The notes: generated by a model not told the origin, from the letters alone. Positions 35,888-44,767 are shown, numbered from the stretch's first letter. The stretch is DNA of 64,000 nt from CALGDE01 sp964655355 (GCA_964655355.1 CAZZMD010000010.1:1-64000), one strand, 5' to 3'. Program-made: numbers and translations.

Positions 35888-36295
35888 CTGTATATAGACA
35901 TTGGCGCTTGTTACTACCTAAATACGATCTCAAAGAAACCAAACAATAACATCAACTTATTAATCAAAGCAATTAAATAAGTCAATTAAATAGTTTGGTA
36001 TAGCAGTACACCGTTTAACTGGCATACCCCCATGCATTTCAGCCAAGTCATAGAGTCAACTCTATGAGTCACCAGAAATGCACGCCCACCCATAGAACTG
36101 AAGGCAGGTTTGAGTACTCACATCTGAGTACCCAATTTCAATCCCAAGCAGATAGCGGTACCTGCATTCTGGCCAACCTATTAGGTACACCTATTAGATC
36201 ACTGAAAATGCATCCTCCTACCCACGAATTGAATACCGACACACCAATCAACTGGCACACCGGTAGCGCCGTATTGGGAACGGTCAATATCCAAG
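35888..36295. promoter_or_regulatory. Integrase promoter and candidate arm-type sites
   Basis: This 408-base non-coding stretch lies between integrase and attR. It contains TGCATTTC (36034) facing GAAATGCA (36075) around the inner palindrome pair AGTCATAGAG/CTCTATGAGT (36047-36070). A second inverted pair follows, TGCATTCT (near 36163) and GAAAATGCA (near 36203). A similar CATGC...GCATG arrangement with ACTCATAGAG copies occurs at 34064-34116. Repeats of this layout beside attR fit integrase arm or excisionase sites. Confidence 0.55.
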
Positions 36296-36347
36296 TTGAG
36301 ATGGGCGATACTGGATTTGAACCAGTGACCTCTTCCGTGTGAAGGAA
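36296..36347. repeat. attR: direct repeat copy inside the intact tRNA-Val
   Basis: Identical over 52 bases to 19982-20033. Here the repeat is the 3' part of the complete tRNA-Val gene, so the tRNA stays functional after integration. Confidence 0.93.
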
Positions 36348-36373
36348 GCGCGCTACCCCTGTGCTAATCGCCC
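36302..36373 (-). tRNA. tRNA-Val (CAC)
   Basis: Read on the minus strand the sequence folds into a cloverleaf. The acceptor stem is GGGCGAT/ATCGCCC with discriminator A. The D arm contains GCACAGGGGTAGCGC. The anticodon stem CTTCC/GGAAG has loop TTCACAC (anticodon CAC), and the T arm is ACTGG/CCAGT with loop TTCAAAT. CCA is not encoded. The 3' half is shared with attL, so this is the integration target of the element. Confidence 0.93.
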
Positions 36374-36443
36374 GAACAGGACCACAACAATAACACGGCA
36401 AACCCAGAAACCTCAAGGCAATTTTTGGGACGGCCCCTCCGGC

Positions 36444-37175
36444 TCAATCTCCCTGGGGAAACTCCTGCCACAACTCGGTCAACTTCCGCAGGCTGACATG
36501 GTTACCCTGCCCCAAGATCAAATGATCCACCAGGGGAATCTCCAAGACCTGTGCCACATACAGTAACCGGCGAGTTAGCTCTAAATCTTCACCGCTGGGG
36601 GACAGATCCCCTGACGGATGATTATGGCCCACCACAATTTTGACCGCCCCCTGACGGACCGCCGACTGGAAAATTTCCCGAGGCGGTGCCAGCGTCTCCG
36701 TCGCCGACCCGATGGTTACCAATTGCGTCGAAATCAACCCATTGCGGGAATCCAATAGCAACACCACAAATCGCTCCTGGGGCTTCCACATCAGATACTC
36801 CCCCATCGCCGCCGCCGCCACCTGGGGCTTATCCACAATCATCCGCTCCATCGGGCGCACCTGGGCAATGCGTTTCCCCAATTCCACCGCGGCCATAATC
36901 GATGTGGCTTTCGCTTGTCCTACCCCATGGATTTGCATCAGTTCTTCGATGCTGATGTCCCGCAGGGCCACCAACGAATCCTGATGATCGATTTCCAGTT
37001 TTCTTAGGATTAATTGCCCCAAGCCCACCGCCGATAGCTTGCCCTTCCCTTGCCCACTTCCCAATAAAATCGCCAACAGTTCCGCATTGGACAGGCTCGC
37101 CGGTCCTTGGTTAACCAGGCGTTCGCGCGGACGTTCGGTGGCGGGCAGGCTGGAGATGGGAATACTGTAGGTCAT
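36444..37175 (-). CDS. radC: RadC family protein
   Basis: The 243-residue product has the normal RadC layout. An N-terminal helix-hairpin-helix-like region (about 20-100; LVNQGPASLSNAELLAILLG, then QIHGVGQAKATSIMAAVEL) is followed by a C-terminal JAB/MPN domain (about 120-240). The JAMM-type residues are visible: Glu in the strand before, H-N-H-P-SGDLSPSGED with H-x-H and Asp. Historically called DNA repair protein, its biochemical role is unsettled. Many relatives sit beside mobile elements, but this copy is just outside attR and has host-like composition and HIP1 density. Confidence 0.93.
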   Translation of the reverse strand: MTYSIPISSLPATERPRERLVNQGPASLSNAELLAILLGSGQGKGKLSAVGLGQLILRKLEIDHQDSLVALRDISIEELMQIHGVGQAKATSIMAAVELGKRIAQVRPMERMIVDKPQVAAAAMGEYLMWKPQERFVVLLLDSRNGLISTQLVTIGSATETLAPPREIFQSAVRQGAVKIVVGHNHPSGDLSPSGEDLELTRRLLYVAQVLEIPLVDHLILGQGNHVSLRKLTELWQEFPQGD

Positions 37176-37385
37176 AGGGATTTGGAAGCGATCGCCCCCT
37201 TCATTTTCCCGATATCAAACTCGGGAAAGCAGAACGTAAAGCCGTGCAGATCAACATTAACCCAAGGGTCACCTTAGGGAGGGCAGCGGTAAACTCCATC
37301 CTTCCCCGATCGCCCGACAATTCCCCTGTAAAACAGAATAAATCGACTCAATCATTCACCCCCATTCACCCCCTTTAGTCCCCCT

Positions 37386-38555
37386 ATGAAACTCCTCATC
37401 CTGGCGTCCCACCCTGTGCAATATCACGCGCCAGTGTTTCGCGCCATCTCAGAGCGCCTGACCGCCAATGGCGATGAGTGTACGGTGGTCTATCTGTCCG
37501 ATTTTTCGATCCAGGGCTATCGGGATATTGAATTTGGCACCAGCTTCGCCTGGGATGAACCCCTGTTAGCGGGCTATACCGCCCGCATCGTCAACGAAAA
37601 ACAAACCCAACAGCCCGCCGGTTTCAAAGATCTCGATGCGCCAGGCTTCGGGCAAATTTTAATCGACGAAAAACCGGACCGAATGCTGGTCCACAGCCTC
37701 AATTATCGCGGCGCAGTGTGGGCAACCATCCTGGCACGCCTTCGGGGCACCCCCTGCACATTGCGGGTGGAAACCAACGATGAAGCCGTCGCCCGATCGC
37801 CCCTGAAAGCCAAACTGCGATCGCTCGCCTACCGACTGCTCTATACGCTATTCGACTCAGCGATCGCCATCAGCACCCTCAATAAAAACCACGTCATCCA
37901 GCACGGCATCAAACCCAACCGCGTCGGACTCGCCTACTACTGCGTCCCGGACCGCTTTCGCGATATCCCCGACGCCGAAAAACAGCGCCTCCGGGACACC
38001 CTACGACAGGACCTACTCCTGGGCGATCGCACCACCATTTTATTTAGCGGCAAGTTAATTCCCAAGAAAAACCCCGGCCTCATCCTGGACGGCATTGCCC
38101 AACTCTCCCCCGACCAACAACAACGGCTCGCCGTCATTTACCTGGGATCCGGCCAACTGGAAAAGGAATTGCGCAAGAAAGCGACCCAACTGCCCAACGT
38201 CAAAGTTCACTTCGCCGGTTTTAAAAACCAGAAAGAACTCCCCCCTTACTACCTCGCCGCCGACGCCGCCACCCTCCCCTCCCAGCGCGCCGGCGAAACC
38301 TGGGGTCTCGTCATGAACGAAGCCATGCAAGCGGGACTCCCCTGCATCGCCACCAACGCCGTCGGCTCCTCCGTTGATTTTGACGGCGTCCCCAATTTTC
38401 AAGTCATCCCCATCGGCGACGCCACCGCCATGGCCCGAGCGATCGCCCAGCTCATCAACATCGACCGAGATTTCGGGCGCTATAGCGAAGTCATGAAAAA
38501 CTTTTCCACCGACGCAGCGGCCTCTAACATTGTGGAATGGCTGCGGCGCTTCTAG
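37386..38555 (+). CDS. Glycosyltransferase, GT4-like
   Basis: A 389-residue GT-B protein. It opens MKLLILASHPVQYHAPVFRA, a start seen in bacterial surface-polysaccharide glycosyltransferases. It has a donor-binding C-terminal half with FSGKLIPKKNPGLILDGIAQ and the E-x7-E type motif in GETWGLVMNEAMQAGLP. No transmembrane segment is seen. Sugar and acceptor are unknown. It is followed by dusA after 80 bases in the same direction, probably an accidental neighbour. Upstream, 210 bases separate it from the divergent radC. Confidence 0.87.
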   Translation: MKLLILASHPVQYHAPVFRAISERLTANGDECTVVYLSDFSIQGYRDIEFGTSFAWDEPLLAGYTARIVNEKQTQQPAGFKDLDAPGFGQILIDEKPDRMLVHSLNYRGAVWATILARLRGTPCTLRVETNDEAVARSPLKAKLRSLAYRLLYTLFDSAIAISTLNKNHVIQHGIKPNRVGLAYYCVPDRFRDIPDAEKQRLRDTLRQDLLLGDRTTILFSGKLIPKKNPGLILDGIAQLSPDQQQRLAVIYLGSGQLEKELRKKATQLPNVKVHFAGFKNQKELPPYYLAADAATLPSQRAGETWGLVMNEAMQAGLPCIATNAVGSSVDFDGVPNFQVIPIGDATAMARAIAQLINIDRDFGRYSEVMKNFSTDAAASNIVEWLRRF

Positions 38556-38635
38556 CCGCCTCAAACAAGCAACGTTGAGCGACTTGAGGAAACCGCCAGC
38601 CACGAATTCAGCACGACGGAAAGGACAGACCCATC

Positions 38636-39682
38636 ATGGTGGTGGCAACTTCAGCCCCTGAACAACACACCCAAGGCAACCAGGACGGCAAGCGCAACCC
38701 CCTCAGCATCGCCCCCATGATGGATCGGACGGACCGCCACTACCGCTATTTCATGCGGCAGATTTCCCGGCACGTCCTGCTTTACACCGAAATGGTGGTC
38801 AGCCAAGCCATCCTCAACGGCGATCGCGACTACCTCCTCGGCTTCCACCCCGACGAAAAACCCCTCGTGCTCCAGGTGGGCGGCGACAACCCCCAACAGC
38901 TCGCCCAATGCGCCCGCATCGCCGCCGACTATCACTACGACGAAATCAACCTAAACGTCGGCTGCCCCAGCGATCGCGTCCAAAGCGGCAATTTTGGTGC
39001 TTGCCTGATGCTCCAACCGGAGCAAGTCGCCGAATGCGTCGCCGCCATGCAAGCCGCGTCCCCCCTCCCCGTCAGCGTCAAACACCGCATCGGCGTCGAC
39101 GAACGAGACCACTACGACGACCTCGTGAAATTCGTCGCCACCGTCGCCGAAACCGGCTGCGATCGCTTCACCGTCCACGCCCGCAAAGCCTGGCTCCAGG
39201 GTCTGAGCCCCAAAGAAAACCGCGACATCCCCCCCCTACGCTACAGCGACGTCTACCAACTCCAACAAGATTTTCCTGACTTATCCATCGAAATCAACGG
39301 CGGCATCCTCACCCTCGACCAAACTCGGCACCATCTAGAACACGTCGACGCCGTCATGATTGGCCGCGCCGCCTACGACAACCCCTACCTATTCGCCACC
39401 GCCGATCGCACCCTCTACGGCAGCGATCGCCCGCCCCTCAGCCGCCCCCAAATTGCCGAAGCAATGCTGCCCTACATCGACCACTGGATGGCCAACAAAC
39501 CAGCCGGTCGCACCTTCAAACTCAACAAAATAACCCGCCACATGCTCCAACTGTTCAACGGACAACGGGGCAGCCGTCAATGGCGACGGATCATTACCGA
39601 GCGATCGTGCAAACCCGCAGCAGGGATCGAAGTCATCCAAACCGCCCTAAACAGCATCGCCAGTGTGTCGCCCGATCTGTGA
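38636..39682 (+). CDS. dusA: tRNA-dihydrouridine synthase A
   Basis: A 348-residue TIM-barrel flavoenzyme. Diagnostic stretches are LSIAPMMDRTDRHYRYFMRQ (FMN phosphate region), the catalytic Cys in INLNVGCPSDRVQSGNFGA, SVKHRIGVD, FTVHARKAWLQGLSPKENR and the C-terminal MIGRAAYDNPYLF. It reduces specific uridines in the tRNA D-loop using NADPH. The HARKAWLQGLSPKEN motif separates DusA from DusB and DusC. The first ~18 residues are a variable extension. It is convergent with the LysM/M23 gene. Confidence 0.96.
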   Translation: MVVATSAPEQHTQGNQDGKRNPLSIAPMMDRTDRHYRYFMRQISRHVLLYTEMVVSQAILNGDRDYLLGFHPDEKPLVLQVGGDNPQQLAQCARIAADYHYDEINLNVGCPSDRVQSGNFGACLMLQPEQVAECVAAMQAASPLPVSVKHRIGVDERDHYDDLVKFVATVAETGCDRFTVHARKAWLQGLSPKENRDIPPLRYSDVYQLQQDFPDLSIEINGGILTLDQTRHHLEHVDAVMIGRAAYDNPYLFATADRTLYGSDRPPLSRPQIAEAMLPYIDHWMANKPAGRTFKLNKITRHMLQLFNGQRGSRQWRRIITERSCKPAAGIEVIQTALNSIASVSPDL

Positions 39683-39776
39683 CAAGCGGTGCATGGGACA
39701 AAAACAAAAGTGGCAAGCCGAAGCAACATTGCTCGACTCACCACTTTTACGATTGATTCAAGGTCAAAGAAATCGC

Positions 39777-41783
39777 CTAGCGAGCAGCGCGCAGACCACC
39801 CTTCGGCAACATCGCCTTAGGATTAATCGCACCTTTACCGGGGCGGCGAATTTCGAAATGCAAGTGGGGACCAGTACTGCGACCGGTGCTACCCATCTCA
39901 GCAATCAGCTGCCCTTGGCGGACCTTCTGACCACGCTTCACCAAATTCCGGCTGTTGTGGGCATAACGGGTCAAACTACCGTCAGCATGGCGAATATCCA
40001 CCAGATTGCCATAGCCACCGCTATTCCAACCGGAGAACACCACCTCACCATCCGCCGCCGCCACAATCGGCGTACCAATGGGAGCAGCGATATCAATACC
40101 CTTGTGCATGCGTCCCCAACGCCAGCCATAACCGGAGGTAAAGACCCCCTTGGTCGGCCAAATATAGCCATTGAAGCTCATGCTGTCGGGCAAGTAAGCA
40201 TCTGCCGAAGCCAGGGGAGGCAAGCTCGGGCTAACAGTCTGCCCCAGCAGCGATCGCACCGTCGGATTGCGGTCATCCAAAGTCGGGGAAGCCAACGCCA
40301 CCTGCTGAGGCTCACTGACCTGCGCTTCAGCATCAGTCGGACCATGCAACGGGGGAAGAGCACCCACGCTGCTCGGCTGAGTTTCCTCCACATCGGACGG
40401 CTCAACCAAAGCGGCAGCTTCACTATCGCCCACCGGACTACTAACCACCGGAGCATTGCTCACGGGAGCATCGCCCTCGAGACGTACCGAAGCCTTCCCT
40501 TCAGCGCCCGTCTCTAGGGCAGCAGGACCATAGCGGAGCACAGAGGACAAACGCCCCTCATACTTCTGTTGCAATGCACGAATCTCAGCCTGAAGACCCG
40601 CAATGTAAGCATTCTGGGTCGTATGCTGCCCAGCCGTCACCTCACGGGGAGCCGGCGAAACACTCGCCGTCGGAGAGGATACCACCTCTGCCCCTGGGGA
40701 CGTCGGAATTGCAGAAACACCAGCCGTGGGAGCAGCCGCGCTCGATGAGGTCACAGCACTGCTAGCACCATTGGCGTACACCGCCAAATCCGCCCCCACC
40801 ATGGGAGGAACCACCAGCACCTGTCCAGCGCGGATCATATGGGGGTTATCCAACGAATTCGCACGAATCAGGGATTGCAGCGATACCCCATAACGGCGTG
40901 CCACGTGTCCCAACGTGTCACCCGCCTGAACTTGATAGTGGCGAGCCACAGGGACAACAGTCGGCTCGGCCATCGCCAAAGCATCGCCAGAGCCAAACGC
41001 CTCACCCTCAACCCAGGGTAAAGAGACACCAGGGTCAACCGCCTCATCGGAAGAAAACTCCTGAACCACTGCAGCAGCTTCTTCCTTAATCTCAGCCACC
41101 GGCGCGGCGGCAACTAAAGCAGACGCTTCGGGAACACTTTGAGGAGTTGCAACTTCAAGGGCTGTAGCGGCTTGCCCCTCAGATGCATCCGTAACGGCAA
41201 TATTTTTCGGGCTCTGGGTGCGGACAACAGCAGTGGCCTCCAGGGCCGAAGTCCCCTTAACCTGGGTCTCCAACTGCCCCAGCGTCCCAACGGGGCGCTC
41301 CCCATTCAGCACGCCCTTTTCATCCAGAAGGCTGATGCTAGGCTTCGGATTAACCTTTTCAATGGTAGTGGGCTTGGAAGCAAACGCCGAGTCCTCATCG
41401 CTCGGCTGATTCGTGGCGATCGCCGCCAACTTATCAGGGCTACCGAGCTTGCCAGGGACTTTTAACGTTTGCCCGACTTGGAGAATCTCCGTCTCCGCAT
41501 CTTGAATTCCATTCACCGCCAAGAGTGACTCAAGGCTCGTGGAATAGGTAATGGCAATTTCAGCCAAGGTATCGCCCGGTTGGACCACGTGGGTACGGAG
41601 GGCAGCCTCAGGCTGTTGGTTAGCAGCGGCTGCCGGAGGTTCCGCCGCCATCACGCTCTCCCCTTGACGAGGCAGCAACAGGTTTGTTGCGCCCACCGAT
41701 ATCGCTAATCCGATCATCGCAGCGGAGGTACGAGCCTTACTGCGGCCGGTGTCGGTGGAAGTCGATTGAAACTGTTCTGTCAT
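39777..41783 (-). CDS. LysM and M23 peptidoglycan endopeptidase
   Basis: I place the start at the ATG at 41783 (MTEQFQSTSTDTGRSK); the frame is open 25 codons further. The 668-residue product has an N-terminal hydrophobic anchor (about 22-37), LysM 1 (about 65-110, HVVQPGDTLAEIA), LysM 2 (about 282-328, YQVQAGDTLGHVARRYG), a Ser/Ala/Val-rich spacer and a C-terminal M23 domain (about 555-660). The zinc and catalytic residues are kept: H-K-G-I-D, RYAHNS and GPHLHFE. It should cut peptidoglycan cross-links in the periplasm. Active M23 residues argue for a real enzyme rather than an activator such as NlpD/EnvC. Confidence 0.93.
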   Translation of the reverse strand: MTEQFQSTSTDTGRSKARTSAAMIGLAISVGATNLLLPRQGESVMAAEPPAAAANQQPEAALRTHVVQPGDTLAEIAITYSTSLESLLAVNGIQDAETEILQVGQTLKVPGKLGSPDKLAAIATNQPSDEDSAFASKPTTIEKVNPKPSISLLDEKGVLNGERPVGTLGQLETQVKGTSALEATAVVRTQSPKNIAVTDASEGQAATALEVATPQSVPEASALVAAAPVAEIKEEAAAVVQEFSSDEAVDPGVSLPWVEGEAFGSGDALAMAEPTVVPVARHYQVQAGDTLGHVARRYGVSLQSLIRANSLDNPHMIRAGQVLVVPPMVGADLAVYANGASSAVTSSSAAAPTAGVSAIPTSPGAEVVSSPTASVSPAPREVTAGQHTTQNAYIAGLQAEIRALQQKYEGRLSSVLRYGPAALETGAEGKASVRLEGDAPVSNAPVVSSPVGDSEAAALVEPSDVEETQPSSVGALPPLHGPTDAEAQVSEPQQVALASPTLDDRNPTVRSLLGQTVSPSLPPLASADAYLPDSMSFNGYIWPTKGVFTSGYGWRWGRMHKGIDIAAPIGTPIVAAADGEVVFSGWNSGGYGNLVDIRHADGSLTRYAHNSRNLVKRGQKVRQGQLIAEMGSTGRSTGPHLHFEIRRPGKGAINPKAMLPKGGLRAAR

Positions 41784-42404
41784 CACTCGATTTGGATGAG
41801 TAGGATTCGGAACGGCGATCCAGGAACCAATACCTTCGTGGGGCGACATCAGCCTCACAGAAGCTTAGGGGTGGAGAGGAGCAACTCAGCCACAATCCTG
41901 GCAATCCGTTAACAATTGCTTAGATCCATTGCTTCGCGGCCCTAGTTTAGCCACAGCTCAGATGTTTAGCAAAAGTCTTGGTAAGACTAACTCGCTTTTT
42001 CGATTTAGGCAAGGAATGTTTTTGTTTCGCCGCCAGCCCTAGTAATGTCCGGGTTTTCGATCATTTTCTGCGTCATTGGATACGGAAAATGTTATTCAGC
42101 GGGATAATTTTTCGGGTTGAACTTGCCCCTAACCCACGGAAAGGCAATCGATTCAAAGCTCCTGGCGCGAAGTCTGTAGACACCAGTAGACATCAATTGG
42201 ACTGGGTGTTTCCCTCTAGAAAGCTGCCAGTCAACGGCGACAGCATAGATATCATCTGCCCCGATCCACCCTGAGTTTGCATCAGTATTACCTATCAAGC
42301 GACCCATAAATGGTGATATAGATCACTTGCGACAGGGTTATCCGAGGCGGAAATCTCACTGCGCCCCCTCCCCCTAGCCCCCCGGGCGGCGCATCGTCGT
42401 GGGG
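41784..42404. other. Intergenic region upstream of the LysM/M23 gene
   Basis: This region of about 620 bases has no convincing gene. It holds an AGTCTT-GGT-AAGACT inverted repeat (41974-41988) about 190 bases upstream of the M23 start, a CRP-like site (42313-42326) and the 20-bp hairpin overlapping the trmL end. I compared it with known cyanobacterial riboswitch sequences (c-di-AMP type) and saw no match. Confidence 0.5.
42313..42326. promoter_or_regulatory. CRP/SyCRP1-like binding site
   Basis: GTGATATAGATCAC differs by one base from the symmetric CRP core GTGATCTAGATCAC. It lies between trmL and the upstream region of the M23 gene, so it is not in an ideal promoter position for either. Confidence 0.4.
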
Positions 42405-42420
42405 CTAGGGGGAGGGGGCG
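42362..42420. terminator. Perfect 20-bp hairpin at the trmL 3' end
   Basis: CGCCCCCTCCCCCTAGCCCC (42362-42381) is the exact reverse complement of 42401-42420, with a 19-base loop. The trmL stop codon lies inside one arm. No T-tract follows, so it may act as an mRNA stabiliser or a Rho-independent-like barrier rather than a classic terminator. Confidence 0.6.
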
Positions 42421-42884
42421 TCAACCAACAGCCCCAGTTGCCGGCGGGCTTCAAATAACCCGATCGCCGCACTGACCGACAAATTCAAGCTCCGCACATG
42501 GGCCTGGTTCATGGGAATGCGAACCACATGGTCACAGGTGGCGAGGCTCGTTTGAGAGAGTCCATCGGTTTCGCTGCCCATCAGGAGCCAGTCTTGGGGC
42601 TGAAAGGCAAATTGATGATAATTTTCGGTGCCGCGAACGGAAAATCCAATACGTCGCCCGCCCACGGTCGTCTGATGGGCATCGAAGGTATCCCAGTCCG
42701 CGTGATAGGTCAGATCAACGTGGGGCCAATAGTCCAGCCCAGCCCGCTTAAGCTGGCGATCGCTAATTTCAAAACCGAGGGGTCCCACCAGATGCAGCGG
42801 CGTTCCGGTGGCGGCGCAGGTACGAGCAATATTGCCGGTATTCGGGGGAATTTTGGGATTAACCAGAACGAGACGCAGGGGCAT
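42405..42884 (-). CDS. trmL: tRNA (cytidine(34)-2'-O)-methyltransferase
   Basis: A 159-residue SPOUT methyltransferase of standard TrmL length. It shows LRLVLVNPKIPPNTGNIART (motif 1 with the conserved Asn and Arg), LLMGSETDGLSQ (motif 2) and VRIPMNQAHVRSLNLSVSAA (motif 3), which together form the trefoil-knot AdoMet site. It methylates the wobble 2'-OH of specific tRNA-Leu. The final residues are encoded within a perfect hairpin arm. The upstream 370 bases (42885-43257) hold AT-rich sequence with a TATATATA stretch but no gene I can support. Confidence 0.95.
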   Translation of the reverse strand: MPLRLVLVNPKIPPNTGNIARTCAATGTPLHLVGPLGFEISDRQLKRAGLDYWPHVDLTYHADWDTFDAHQTTVGGRRIGFSVRGTENYHQFAFQPQDWLLMGSETDGLSQTSLATCDHVVRIPMNQAHVRSLNLSVSAAIGLFEARRQLGLLVDAPSP

Positions 42885-43257
42885 AGGAACGATTGGCGGA
42901 CAACGATTGGCGGAGAGCGATTAACGGAGAACAGTCGATCAAGAAGGGCGATGGGGCGTCTGATTCGTTTTTTTAATGGGCGATCGCTAAATCTTTAATG
43001 AATGGACCAGGGATTAGGTCAATTAATTTAGATCGCCAATCAAAAAGATAAGTTTTACTGATTGATTAAACTCATAAGCAAAACTCATAAATATGGCTCA
43101 CCCACCCCCTCCAGGTCTATATCTCCGGATCTAGGTCTAGATCTAATACATATATATAGTGAACATCTGGAATGGGAAGGACTGACCCCCGTCAGAATAC
43201 AGGCTGTTTCACGGTTTGGGGCCTTGTTTCAGTCCCCCATCTTTCAGTGCCCCGTGT

Positions 43258-44409
43258 TTAAGCCACCCAGTTTTGGCAAATTTGGCCCGCCAGCTTACGT
43301 TCCCGCTCCGCCATCCGACGGGTATATCCCACCACCACGTCTTGGCAGCTATGGCCTAATTCCAGTTGCCCCAGCCAGCGCTGGGCTTCGTTGCCTTCCT
43401 TCAGCAGGCGAAGCAGGGGCGAGAGGAAACAACTAAAGCCCCGCTCCTTGGCGTAGGGATAAACGTCGGCATAGAGCTTTTGGATCCACTCCTTTGCCGC
43501 GATCGCCCGTCCATCCTCCCAATGGCGCAGGGTTGCCCGCAAGCTATACCGGGCCGCCGCAATTTCATTGGCCGCCGTCAGGTCCACTAAATCATCAGCC
43601 CGTGACGTAGCCGGCAGATGACTCCCAACCAGGGGATCCAAATCCGGATTATCAAACAGTTGCCACAGGCGGGCTTCCAACAGGGCCGAAATGCTCAGCA
43701 AAGCGATGGGATTACTGACCATATCGCAGATGCGCAGCTCCAAGCGGTTGAGTTTGTAGGGGCGGCAGTCCCCATTGGGGCGCACCGAACTCCAAAGATG
43801 GCGCACATTTTGCATGGTCTTCGCGGCCAACTGCGCTTCGGTCCACTTAATAAAATGATCGTGGCTTTCGAAGAGGGGCACCCGGGACGGGGTTTGGGGA
43901 AACGTATGCCAGCGGGTGGAATGGTAGCCGGTCGGCTTGCCATCCAGAAAAGGGGAGGACGCACTCAGGGCCAGATATAACGGCGCTTCCACCCGCACCA
44001 GCCGACAGGCTTTCATCAAAAGATCCGGGTCATCAATCCCAATATTGATATGGATACTGGCGGTGACAACTTTAGTGCCGTAGGTGCTTTCGATATAGGC
44101 GTGATAGGGATTCGCAGGGTCAGACCGATGAAAGCGATCGCTCCCCCCCAGGGATAAGGTACTGCCGGGGATAAGGGTGTAATTTCCCTGCCGGGCCAGA
44201 TAATGGCGCAGGCGCTGACGGGGAATCACCAAATCACACAGCAGACGGTCATAGCTACACAAAGGCGGCGTGGTGTATTCCACATTGCGGCTATCCGGCT
44301 CCCGCACAAACCCCTCCAATTCCGCCGCAATACGATCCGAGAGCCCTACGATTTCCCCCGCAGGCGTGCCGGTATACAGTTCAACTTCAAAGCCTTTGGA
44401 CAGGAGCAT
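43258..44409 (-). CDS. gshA: Glutamate-cysteine ligase, cyanobacterial type
   Basis: The 383-residue product matches the cyanobacterial GshA family. It opens MLLSKGFEVELYTGTPAGEI, continues with EGFVREPDSRNVEYTTPP and PGSTLSLGGSDRFHRSDP, and then has the conserved ASIHINIGIDDP and NRLELRICDMV segments, which carry metal- and glutamate-binding residues. The enzyme makes gamma-glutamylcysteine, the first step of glutathione synthesis, important for redox protection in phototrophs. gshB is not in the window. The 358-base region upstream (44410-44767) should contain its promoter; I see no gene in it. Confidence 0.94.
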   Translation of the reverse strand: MLLSKGFEVELYTGTPAGEIVGLSDRIAAELEGFVREPDSRNVEYTTPPLCSYDRLLCDLVIPRQRLRHYLARQGNYTLIPGSTLSLGGSDRFHRSDPANPYHAYIESTYGTKVVTASIHINIGIDDPDLLMKACRLVRVEAPLYLALSASSPFLDGKPTGYHSTRWHTFPQTPSRVPLFESHDHFIKWTEAQLAAKTMQNVRHLWSSVRPNGDCRPYKLNRLELRICDMVSNPIALLSISALLEARLWQLFDNPDLDPLVGSHLPATSRADDLVDLTAANEIAAARYSLRATLRHWEDGRAIAAKEWIQKLYADVYPYAKERGFSCFLSPLLRLLKEGNEAQRWLGQLELGHSCQDVVVGYTRRMAERERKLAGQICQNWVA

Positions 44410-44767
44410 GCTGGATCTCGAGTGCGGTGAATAGTAGGTGGATCATCCCTGCAAACCTGATTGGGGAAATGCGTTTGTGCCGCCCCCTGGGAAACAGGGG
44501 GAAATTCAGGAGGTTCCATCCACTACATCTATATAGATAAACAGAATAGATAAATAGAACCCTGCAGCCAGCCCCTTCGGGTCGATTCCTTAGACATTAA
44601 CGGTTTCAACGGCAACGGGACGAAGGCGATCGCCGGCATCGGTGCGGGTGTAGATGGCTCTATTGTAGAAGGCCAACGCGACCTCTGTATCACGCCACCA
44701 TGGCTTCCTGGGCAACGCAAGCGGAGGCAGTTATTCGGGCATCGTTAAAGGGGTGAAAGCCGCAAGA
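44410..44767. other. Intergenic region upstream of gshA
   Basis: These 358 bases have no supportable gene. An AT-rich patch with the repeated word AGATAAA/AGATAAAT (about 44533-44557) is a plausible gshA promoter zone. Near 44750 a short imperfect repeat (AAAGGGGTGAAAGCCGC and AAAGGTGTAAAAGCCGC) runs into the end of the next gene. Confidence 0.4.

Larger units (their letters stand above)
19982..36347. mobile_element. 16.3-kb integrative element in tRNA-Val(CAC)
   Basis: The element is bounded by a perfect 52-bp direct repeat (19982-20033 and 36296-36347) that covers the 3' half of tRNA-Val. The complete tRNA is at the right end and a tyrosine integrase gene lies 409 bases inside it. About 22 genes form three blocks: structural-like leftward (20271-25129), structural-like rightward (25190-28293) and replication-like leftward (28391-33928). 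The DNA looks more AT-rich than the flanks, and I found only two GCGATCGC octamers in it. There is no terminase, portal, tail, conjugation or transposase gene that I can recognise. It is most likely a small integrative virus-like element or satellite. Its family is unknown to me. Confidence 0.85.

Noticed and set aside
19982..36347. Interpretation as a tailed prophage
   Set aside because: No terminase, portal, major capsid of HK97 type, tail tube or lysis gene could be recognised among the element's proteins.
42092..42307. 71-codon minus-strand ORF (MGRLIGNTDANSGW...) upstream of the M23 gene
   Set aside because: It has protein-like composition but no ribosome site, no known family and no operon partner; left as intergenic.
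41784..42404. c-di-AMP (ydaO) riboswitch upstream of the LysM/M23 gene
   Set aside because: Such switches often precede wall hydrolases in cyanobacteria, but the conserved aptamer segments are not present.
44529..44720. 63-codon minus-strand ORF upstream of gshA
   Set aside because: It has no ribosome site, atypical composition and no family; treated as intergenic.
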